NCBI GenBank assembly: GCA_966252075.1
Contig: CBINNP010000203.1
Location: 1 to 6,741 of the forward strand
Reading direction: 5' to 3'
From: Solimonas sp966252075
Lineage (GTDB): Bacteria > Pseudomonadota > Gammaproteobacteria > Nevskiales > Nevskiaceae
DNA length: 6,741 nt
Positions 1 to 5,058 of the stretch are shown here, piece after piece (within the stretch, counting starts at the first letter, position 1; the number at the start of each line of letters is the position of its first letter). A program made the translations under genes and the position numbers. The notes beneath the pieces were generated by a model that saw only the letters and a program-made list of their open reading frames with translations, was not told where the DNA came from and did not search any database.

Positions 1-1
1 C

Positions 2-547
2 GAGTGCAGGCTCGACGACAAGCGCGGCGGCAAGTCGCATTACAAGCGCCAGCTGCCGGCGCCGGTGCCCGCCGCGGTGCTGGTGCTGTCGGACAGCGTT
101 GCCGCCGGGCGCAAGCCGGATACGGCCGGCCGTGCGATCGAGGCCGAGCTGGCCGCTGCCGGCTTCTCGCCGATCCATTACGAAGTGCTTGCCGACGATG
201 CCGACAAGCTGCTGGCGGCGATCGATGCGCTGCGCCCGCGCTGCGGTCTGATCACCACCGTTGGCGGCACCGGCATCGGCAAGCGCGATATCACCGTCGA
301 TGCAGTCAAGCCGCTGATCGAACGCGAGCTGCCCGGCCTGATGGAAGCGGCGCGTGCCTTCGGCCAGCGCCGCACGCCGTACGCAGCGATGTCGCGCGGT
401 GTCGCCGGCTTCATCGGCAACTGTCTGCTGCTGACGCTGCCGGGCAGCCGCGGCGGCGCCACCGAATCGTTAACGGCGATCCTGCCGTCGCTGATCCACA
501 TCTACGAGGTGCGGCGCGATCTGCCTCACCCTGGCGGGTATCAGTAA
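2..547 (+). CDS. moaCB: Bifunctional MoaC/MoaB molybdenum cofactor protein, 3' part (5' end outside window)
   Basis: The frame is open from the left edge. The first residues, LDDKRGGKSHYKR, match the C-terminal tail of MoaC (cyclic pyranopterin monophosphate synthase accessory protein). They run through a short linker (QLPAPVP) straight into a complete MoaB/MogA-type domain. MoaB-family marks are VLVLSDSVAAG at the domain start, the molybdopterin-binding GGTGIGKRD (GGTG...RD), RTPYAAMSRGVAG, and LPGSRGGATESL near the end. MoaC acts in the first step of molybdopterin synthesis. MoaB/MogA domains bind or adenylylate molybdopterin before metal insertion, although not every MoaB is proven active. 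181 residues are visible. A free-standing MoaB could start at GTG 65, but the in-frame MoaC tail upstream argues for a fusion, a known arrangement annotated MoaC/MoaB. The stop TAA shares its last base with the moeA start. Cytoplasmic. Confidence 0.9.
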   Translation, partial: ECRLDDKRGGKSHYKRQLPAPVPAAVLVLSDSVAAGRKPDTAGRAIEAELAAAGFSPIHYEVLADDADKLLAAIDALRPRCGLITTVGGTGIGKRDITVDAVKPLIERELPGLMEAARAFGQRRTPYAAMSRGVAGFIGNCLLLTLPGSRGGATESLTAILPSLIHIYEVRRDLPHPGGYQ

Positions 548-1782
548 TGGCGCACGATTGTGGCGATGGCGCACTGCTGAGTCTGGATACTGCGCTGGCA
601 TTGTATGGAGCGAATCTGCATGCGCTGCCGGCGGTCGAGCGGCCGCTGGCCGAGGCCTTGGGCCATGTGCTCGCCGCACCGGTCAGCTCGGCGGTCGATC
701 TGCCGCTGTTCACGCAGAGCGCGGTCGACGGCTACGCGCTGCACGCTGCCGACATCGCTGCCGCATCGGCGGCAACGCCGGTGCGCCTGCCGGTGATTGG
801 TGAAGTCCGCGCCGGCGTCGCGCCGGACGCGCCGCTGCCGCGCGGTGCGGCGATGCGTATCTTCACCGGCGGCCGCCTGCCGACGGGCGCCGACGTGATC
901 GCGCGGCAGGAGATCGTCACGCGTGAAGGTGCGGCGATGCTGCTGCACGAGCCCTTGCCCGCGGGCTGCGACGTGCGCGAGCGCGGCGAGGAGCTGCGCG
1001 TTGGTGCGCCGCTGGCGGCAGCCGGCCAGCGCCTGCATTCGGGTCTGGTCGCGGCACTGGCGATGGCGGGCGTGTCGTCGCTGCGCGTGATCGCCCAGCC
1101 GCACGTCAGTGTGCTGGTCACCGGTGATGAGGTGTCGGCGTCGCCGCAGAACGAGGCCGGTGTCTACGACGCCAATGGCCCCCTGGTGCGCAGCTGGTTC
1201 GTCGAGCGCGGCCACGCCGTACCACGCGTGCGCAATGTCGTCGACGACCGCGAGCAGCTGACGGCGGCGCTGCGCGAAGCGCTGGACAGCAGCGATCTGG
1301 TCCTCACCACCGGCGGCGTCTCGGTCGGCGATCACGATCTGGTGCGGCCGGTGGCCAGCAGCCTGGGTGTGCGCGAGGTGTTCTGGCAGGTGGCGCAGAA
1401 ACCGGGCAAGCCGCTGTACTTCGGTCTGCGCGAGACTGCGGGCCGCCAGCAGGTGCTGATCGGCCTGCCCGGCAATCCCGGCGCGGTGCTGATCGGCCTG
1501 CACGTTCATGTCGCCGCCGTGCTCGCACATCTGCAGCATCTGCCGGCACCGGTGTGGTTGAACGGACGGCTGTCGTCGGCGGTGCGCGAGGACAGCCGCG
1601 AGCAGCTGCTGCGGATGACGCAGCGCGTCGACGAGGAAGGGCAGGTTCATCTCGACCGCCTCGACCGACAGGCTTCGCACATGCTCAGCAATCTGTCGCA
1701 GGCCGACGCGCTGGTACGCATTCCGGCCGGCAAGGCGCTGGGCGCTGGCGCGCGCGTGCGCTGGATCGCGCTGAGCCGCTGA
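547..1782 (+). CDS. moeA: Molybdopterin molybdenumtransferase MoeA
   Basis: 411 residues, the usual MoeA length. MoeA inserts molybdate into adenylylated molybdopterin to make active molybdenum cofactor in the cytoplasm. Family motifs appear in order: LPLFTQSAVDGYAL (residues about 52-65, with Asp61 at the place of the conserved Asp of the E. coli SAMDGYA motif), MRIFTGGRLPTGADVI, VTGDEV, YDANGPLV, TTGGVSVGDHDLV (the MoCF/MPT-binding loop), AQKPGKPLYFG and GLPGNPGAVLI. The C-terminal domain carries SHMLSNLSQADALVRIPAG. The ATG at 547 overlaps the preceding TAA by one base, and no strong Shine-Dalgarno is visible, so translation is probably coupled to moaCB. The same frame stays open upstream to base 4, but that part has no MoeA similarity and overlaps moaCB, so 547 is the start. 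Its pairing with MoaCB fits successive steps of one pathway. Confidence 0.96.
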   Translation: MAHDCGDGALLSLDTALALYGANLHALPAVERPLAEALGHVLAAPVSSAVDLPLFTQSAVDGYALHAADIAAASAATPVRLPVIGEVRAGVAPDAPLPRGAAMRIFTGGRLPTGADVIARQEIVTREGAAMLLHEPLPAGCDVRERGEELRVGAPLAAAGQRLHSGLVAALAMAGVSSLRVIAQPHVSVLVTGDEVSASPQNEAGVYDANGPLVRSWFVERGHAVPRVRNVVDDREQLTAALREALDSSDLVLTTGGVSVGDHDLVRPVASSLGVREVFWQVAQKPGKPLYFGLRETAGRQQVLIGLPGNPGAVLIGLHVHVAAVLAHLQHLPAPVWLNGRLSSAVREDSREQLLRMTQRVDEEGQVHLDRLDRQASHMLSNLSQADALVRIPAGKALGAGARVRWIALSR

Positions 1783-1804
1783 GCACGCCGCGCGGGTTTC
1801 GCCG

Positions 1805-2635
1805 ATGAGCATCCTGCAGATTCCGCACGCGCACCCGGACGTGATCCTGTTCGATTGGCACGCGACCCTGGTCGACACCATGGACGCGATGTACTACGCG
1901 CTGGAAGACGTGCTGCCGCGGCTCGGGCCGCTGGGGCTGATCGAGCGCCTGGTACCCAAAGGCCGGTCGAAGACCCTCGAAGACGAAAAGCTGGTGCGCT
2001 ATGTGCGCGAGCACGCGCAACTGCACCCGAAGATCAAGGCCGAACGCAAGGTCTCGCGCACCGACATCTTCGAGGTGCTGTTCGGTGACGATCAGGACGC
2101 CAAGGCGGCGGCGCACCGCGCCTTTGACGAGAGCTATGCGCGTCACTTCGGTCCGGTGCGGCCGCTGGAAGCCGATGCGCGGGACCGGCTGGCAGCACTG
2201 CGAGCGCTGGGCATCCGTATCGGCGTGCTGTCGAACCGCGCGCGGCGTTTCATGGCGCACGAGATCTACACGGTCGACGAACACGGCTGGCACGAGTTGT
2301 TCGACACCATGGTCTGCGGCGACGACGTCGAGCGGCGCAAGCCGCATCCGGATCTGGTGCTCAAGGCGCTGGACAATCTGGGCGCGGCCGCCGATGAGCG
2401 CTGCTGGTACGTAGGTGACAGCACCACCGACGTCATCGCCGCCAAGCGCGCCGGCGTGACGGCCGTGTTCTACAACGGCGTGGGCTGGGATCAGCACTGG
2501 ATCGACAAGATCTTTCCCGGCACCACGCGCCATCCGCATGTTCCGGATACGGTTGTCCGCAATCTCGATGAGCTGCTGGCGCTGGCGCGTCGTCTGCTCG
2601 CGGCGACCAAGCGCAACGACCGGCGCAAAGGCTGA
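1805..2635 (+). CDS. HAD-superfamily hydrolase with variant DWH motif
   Basis: 276 residues, cytoplasmic, no signal peptide. The HAD motifs are complete. Motif I is FDWHATLVDT with nucleophile Asp17. Motif II is GVLSNRARR with Ser143. Motif III is Lys179 in RRKPHPD. Motif IV is YVGDSTTDV with Asp205 and Asp209. Residues about 25-125 form an insert between motifs I and II that would be a helical C1-type cap. In most HAD phosphatases motif I is DxD; here the second Asp, the general acid/base, is His19. Phosphonatase (DWAGT) and haloacid dehalogenase also lack that Asp, so simple phosphatase activity cannot be assumed. The gene starts 22 bases after moeA with only a weak ribosome site, so it is probably co-transcribed with it. 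The substrate is unknown; a link to cofactor metabolism rests on position alone. Confidence 0.88.
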   Translation: MSILQIPHAHPDVILFDWHATLVDTMDAMYYALEDVLPRLGPLGLIERLVPKGRSKTLEDEKLVRYVREHAQLHPKIKAERKVSRTDIFEVLFGDDQDAKAAAHRAFDESYARHFGPVRPLEADARDRLAALRALGIRIGVLSNRARRFMAHEIYTVDEHGWHELFDTMVCGDDVERRKPHPDLVLKALDNLGAAADERCWYVGDSTTDVIAAKRAGVTAVFYNGVGWDQHWIDKIFPGTTRHPHVPDTVVRNLDELLALARRLLAATKRNDRRKG

Positions 2636-2672
2636 TTCCGAACGGCCACTCGATCGCACGAGCCGCAGTCTT

Positions 2673-2696
2673 CGATATATATTTCCATGCATAACG
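2673..2696 (+). promoter_or_regulatory. Putative ModE-type operator upstream of the secreted protein/di-heme gene pair
   Basis: Imperfect dyad: CGATATATA (2673-2681), a 6-base spacer, then TGCATAACG (2688-2696). It has the same 24-base span and architecture as the element at 5014-5037. The two agree at 16 of 24 positions, and in reversed orientation the outer 6 and outer 9 bases are identical. The form CG-N-TATATA-N6-TATATA-N-CG resembles the proteobacterial ModE box as I recall it. The right half deviates (TGCATA for TATATA), so this is the weaker site. It lies in the gap after the HAD gene and contains TATATT (2678-2683), a possible -10; no convincing -35 is seen. Binding here could control both downstream genes. 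Confidence 0.6.
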
Positions 2697-2705
2697 AACT
2701 GCGGC

Positions 2706-2709
2706 AGGA
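2706..2709 (+). promoter_or_regulatory. Ribosome binding site that decides the 2717 start
   Basis: AGGA followed by 7 bases to ATG 2717, an ideal spacing. The in-frame ATG at 2687 has no purine-rich site upstream and falls inside the putative operator. ATG 2711 would be only one base from AGGA. This favours 2717. Confidence 0.55.
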
Positions 2710-2716
2710 CATGGCG

Positions 2717-3268
2717 ATGAAGATGCGCGCGGCGGCTGGAATCGGAATGGGACTCGGCGTGGTCGTCGCCGTGGCGGCCCTGCTGGTGCAAGCCGCGTCG
2801 GCGCAGGACGCCTGCACGGGCTTCAAATGGGATGTTGCGCGTGAGCACGCCTTGTTCTCCGGTGCCGCCAGTACTGCCGATGCCGGCGCTACGCCCGCGG
2901 AAGCGCCGCTCATCGCGCTCGATCGTCTGTATCAGATCGAACTGTTGCCACAGGAGACGCTGCGCTTCGCCGCGCCGAGCAGCAAGAAGATGCTGGCCGA
3001 TGGCGCGTCGGCGGGCCTGCTGCGCTTCCGCGTGCCGCGCGCCGGCAGCTACCGCGTTTCCGTCGATGCGCCGTTCTGGCTCGATGTGGTGGCCGACGGC
3101 AAGACCATCGCATCGACCGACTTCAATGGCAGACCCGGCTGCGACAAGCCGCGCAAGATCGTCGTCTACAGTCTGCCGGCCGATACCGAGCTGATGCTGC
3201 AGCTCAGCGCGGCCCCCGAGTCGCAGGTACGTGTGTCGGTGACGGCGGTCGGCAAGGCTGCACCGTGA
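2717..3268 (+). CDS. Small secreted (periplasmic) protein of unknown function
   Basis: 183 residues from ATG 2717; in-frame alternatives are ATG 2711 and ATG 2687. A Sec signal peptide is clear: MKMR, a hydrophobic stretch to about residue 25, and an AxA cleavage site at ASA/QD (after residue 29). The mature protein begins with DACTGFKWDV and ends in alternating beta-type segments (about residues 100-176: LLRFRVPRAGSYRVSV, LDVVADGK, KIVVYSLP, LMLQLS, VRVSVTAV). This resembles a small beta-sandwich such as the PPC type, but I do not recognise a named family. Two cysteines remain after cleavage, Cys33 and Cys142, and could form a disulfide. The stop overlaps the start of the next gene by four bases (GTGA), so the two are translated together and probably work together in the periplasm. 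The ModE-like element just upstream suggests molybdate-responsive expression. Confidence 0.82.
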   Translation: MKMRAAAGIGMGLGVVVAVAALLVQAASAQDACTGFKWDVAREHALFSGAASTADAGATPAEAPLIALDRLYQIELLPQETLRFAAPSSKKMLADGASAGLLRFRVPRAGSYRVSVDAPFWLDVVADGKTIASTDFNGRPGCDKPRKIVVYSLPADTELMLQLSAAPESQVRVSVTAVGKAAP

Positions 3269-4566
3269 AGCCTCGCGGCTTCGTGGCGCTGCTCGCCACG
3301 CTGTCGCTGGCCGCTGCGTCGGCGGCTCCGCCGCCGTATGGCCGGGCCGACGTCGTCGATCGCCGCGAGCCCCCGAGTCACCGTCCGCTCGACGACGCGG
3401 CACATGAGCAGCACGAGTTGGGACATGCCGTGTTCAACACCCAGTGGCTTGCGGCTGGTAGCCCGCGCGCGCAACGCCGCGACGGCCTCGGTCCCCTGTT
3501 CAACGCGCCGTCCTGCGACGCCTGCCACAACGAGGGCGCACGCGCGCAAGCTGCCAGCGCGGAGGGGCTGACGCCGATCGGTCTGGTCGTGCAACTCGGT
3601 CATCGCGGTCGCGGCGATCCTCGTTATGGTCACGTCCTCAACACCAGCGCGCTGGCGCCGATGACACCGGAAGCGGTGATCCACGTGCGCTACCAGCTTC
3701 GCGACGGCCGATATGCGGACGGCACGCCTTGGCAGCTGCGTGAGCCGCACTACGTGCTGAGCGAGCTGCGGTATGGCGCGCTGGCCGATGACAGCCTCAT
3801 CGAGCCGCGCCTCGGTCCGCCGCTGTTCGGCGTCGGCCTGCTGGAGGCGGTGGCCGATGCTCACATCCTGGCACTCAGTCGGCTTCGTCATCGCGATGCG
3901 GTGCGCGGTGTGCCGGCCTGGCGCGGCGTCGATGGCCGGCGCCAGCTTGGTCGCTTCGGCTGGCAGGCCGACGCGGTGTCAGTCGAGCAACAGACCGCGC
4001 TGGCGTTCTCGCGCGAAATGGGTTTGAGCTCGCGGCTGATGGCGCACGACGATTGCACGGTCACGCAGGCCGATTGCCGCCAGGCCGAGCCAGGCGGAGC
4101 ACCCGAGGTCAGCGATGAACTGCTGGCGGCAGTGACGGCGTTTCAGCGTGATCTGGCAGTGCCGGGCGAGCAGCCACAGGCTGATGACGCGCGCAGCGCC
4201 GCACTGTTCGGCACGCTCGGTTGCGCGGCCTGCCATGTGCCGTCGCTGCCGGTCGACAGCATCGCGCCGGGCGCGACGATCGCCGCCTACACCGATCTGC
4301 TGCTGCACGATCTGGGATCGGGCCTGGCCGATCGTGATGCGCGCGGCACCATCGTGCCGAGCCGCTGGCGGACGGCGCCGCCGTGGGGATTGGTGCATCT
4401 GCGCCGCAGTGGCCGCGATCCGAGCTTGCTGCACGATGGTCGCGCGCGCTCGGTGGAAGAGGCGGTGCTGTGGCATGACGGCGAGGCGGCGGCGGCGCGA
4501 CGTCGCTTCGAACAGTTGCCGGTGGCACAACGGATGCCGCTGCTCGACTGGATTGCGCGCCGCTGA
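3265..4566 (+). CDS. Periplasmic di-heme c-type oxidoreductase (DUF1111/DHOR family)
   Basis: 433 residues, GTG start overlapping the previous TGA. An N-terminal signal peptide ends near ASAA/PP (about residue 20). Two covalent heme c sites are present: CDACH (residues 84-88) and CAACH (320-324). Family-typical stretches around them are GLGPLFNAPSC, FGWQADAVSVEQQTALAFSREMG (starting at about 231), YTDLLLHDLGSG (342-353), WRTAPPWGL (368-376) and LLHDGRARSVEEAVLWHDGEA (388-408). These identify the di-heme family annotated as DUF1111, COG3488 or thiol oxidoreductase. Such proteins are exported by Sec and need the cytochrome c maturation system. Members often accompany metal-acquisition genes, but the reaction is poorly defined and the thiol oxidoreductase name is weakly founded. 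Two further cysteines (Cys264, Cys271) may form a disulfide. The partner is the preceding secreted protein, and both lie downstream of a ModE-like element. Confidence 0.9.
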   Translation: MKPRGFVALLATLSLAAASAAPPPYGRADVVDRREPPSHRPLDDAAHEQHELGHAVFNTQWLAAGSPRAQRRDGLGPLFNAPSCDACHNEGARAQAASAEGLTPIGLVVQLGHRGRGDPRYGHVLNTSALAPMTPEAVIHVRYQLRDGRYADGTPWQLREPHYVLSELRYGALADDSLIEPRLGPPLFGVGLLEAVADAHILALSRLRHRDAVRGVPAWRGVDGRRQLGRFGWQADAVSVEQQTALAFSREMGLSSRLMAHDDCTVTQADCRQAEPGGAPEVSDELLAAVTAFQRDLAVPGEQPQADDARSAALFGTLGCAACHVPSLPVDSIAPGATIAAYTDLLLHDLGSGLADRDARGTIVPSRWRTAPPWGLVHLRRSGRDPSLLHDGRARSVEEAVLWHDGEAAAARRRFEQLPVAQRMPLLDWIARR

Positions 4567-4591
4567 GTACTGCGCGCGGTGTAAGCTGGGC

Positions 4592-4595
4592 AGGA
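4592..4595 (+). promoter_or_regulatory. Ribosome binding site for the ModE-like gene (TTG start)
   Basis: AGGA with 4 bases to TTG 4600. It is too far (22 bases) from the alternative GTG at 4618, so it supports the rarer TTG start. Confidence 0.4.
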
Positions 4596-4599
4596 ATCC

Positions 4600-4974
4600 T
4601 TGCGCACCCTCGTCATCGTGGCCAAACCCAAGCTCGCTGTGCAATCGCGTTTCTGGCTGACCAGCGGCAAGCAGGCGCTGGCCGGGCAGGGGCGCATCGA
4701 GCTGCTCGAACGGATCGGCGAAACCGGTTCGATCCGCCAGGCAGCGATTGCCATGGGCATGAGCTACCGCGCCGCCTGGGATGCGGTCGATGCGATGAAC
4801 AAGCGCGCCGGCGTCACGCTGATCGAGCGCAAGAAGGGCGGCAGCCACGGCGGCGGTGCCGAGCTCAGCGAAGAAGGCAAGCGTCTCGTCGCGCTGTACA
4901 AGTCGGTACAGCAACAGCATGAACAGCTGATCGGCACGCTCAACGCTCAGCTCGGCGCCTTGCTCTCCCCTTAG
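4600..4974 (+). CDS. modE: ModE-family transcriptional regulator, DNA-binding domain only
   Basis: 124 residues from TTG 4600; GTG 4618 would give 118. It closely follows the N-terminal winged-helix domain of E. coli ModE. The helix-turn-helix is GSIRQAAIAMGMSYRAAWDA (residues 43-62), against E. coli GSISQGAKDAGISYKSAWDA. The wing is IERKKGGSHGGGAELSEEGK (75-94), followed by RLVALY. The end (about 100-124) is helical and suits dimerisation. E. coli ModE is about 262 residues and senses molybdate through two C-terminal Mop/TOBE domains. This protein stops before them, at TAG 4972-4974, with no sign of a frameshift: the sequence after the stop is intergenic. The recognition helix SYRAAWDAVDAMN is conserved, so the operator type should be too, and matching palindromes lie at 2673-2696 and 5014-5037. 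It starts 33 bases after the di-heme gene and is probably co-transcribed. How it senses metal, if it does, is not evident. Confidence 0.9.
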   Translation: MRTLVIVAKPKLAVQSRFWLTSGKQALAGQGRIELLERIGETGSIRQAAIAMGMSYRAAWDAVDAMNKRAGVTLIERKKGGSHGGGAELSEEGKRLVALYKSVQQQHEQLIGTLNAQLGALLSP

Positions 4975-4994
4975 TTTTCCTGGTGTGCCCGACG

Positions 4995-5024
4995 TTCATT
5001 TGCGGGCTGATAGCGTTATATAAT
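4995..5024 (+). promoter_or_regulatory. Putative promoter of the TonB-dependent receptor gene
   Basis: TATAAT at 5019-5024 is a perfect -10 hexamer. TTCATT at 4995-5000, 18 bases upstream, is a weak -35 (3 of 6 matches to TTGACA). The -10 lies inside the ModE-type palindrome, which would let a bound regulator block RNA polymerase. The AT-rich patch contrasts sharply with its GC-rich surroundings. Confidence 0.45.
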
Positions 5025-5037
5025 TTTTTATATATCG
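5014..5037 (+). promoter_or_regulatory. ModE-type operator upstream of the TonB-dependent receptor
   Basis: CGTTATATA (5014-5022), a 6-base AT spacer, then TATATATCG (5029-5037). The hexamer half-sites TATATA/TATATA are perfect inverted repeats flanked by CG at each end, and 9 of 12 dyad pairs match across the full span. This agrees with the proteobacterial ModE box as I recall it. The site lies 40 bases after a modE-like gene and 21 bases before the receptor start codon, and it overlaps the -10. By position it should repress the receptor when the regulator is bound; in classical ModE that means molybdate-replete conditions. Confidence 0.75.
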
Positions 5038-5047
5038 AGGAGCCAGC

Positions 5048-5053
5048 AGGGGG
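5048..5053 (+). promoter_or_regulatory. Ribosome binding site of the TonB-dependent receptor
   Basis: AGGGGG with 5 bases to ATG 5059. A second purine-rich run, AGGAG (5038-5042), directly follows the operator but is 16 bases from the ATG, too far to serve this start. Confidence 0.55.
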
Positions 5054-5058
5054 ATCAG

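Noticed and set aside
4..546. N-terminal extension of the moeA frame to near the left edge
   Set aside because: It is out of frame with the well-supported moaCB domain, Arg/Ala-rich like an alternate-frame translation of GC-rich DNA, and has no MoeA motifs. MoeA begins at 547 with normal family length.
541..1881. Long antisense open frame of 446 codons over moeA
   Set aside because: Low-complexity, Arg/His/Gln-rich translation typical of the reverse strand of GC-rich genes. It mirrors moeA and has no recognisable motif.
2636..2672. Transcription terminator after the HAD gene
   Set aside because: No stable hairpin followed by a T-run is visible, so read-through from the moaCB-moeA cluster into the next unit cannot be excluded.
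1685..3403. Antisense open frame of 572 codons across the HAD and secreted-protein genes
   Set aside because: It spans two real genes, an intergenic regulatory gap and gene ends, and shows no domain. It is a codon-bias shadow.
4567..4599. A ModE-type autoregulatory site just before the modE-like gene
   Set aside because: The 33-base gap has no TATATA-type half-site or dyad. The gene is more likely read from the upstream unit.
5014..5037. Fur box or rho-independent terminator as the meaning of the AT-rich palindrome
   Set aside because: It lacks the Fur-type GATAAT repeats. A stem of only A/T pairs without a GC-rich hairpin would be a poor terminator. CG-ended TATATA half-sites fit a ModE operator much better.
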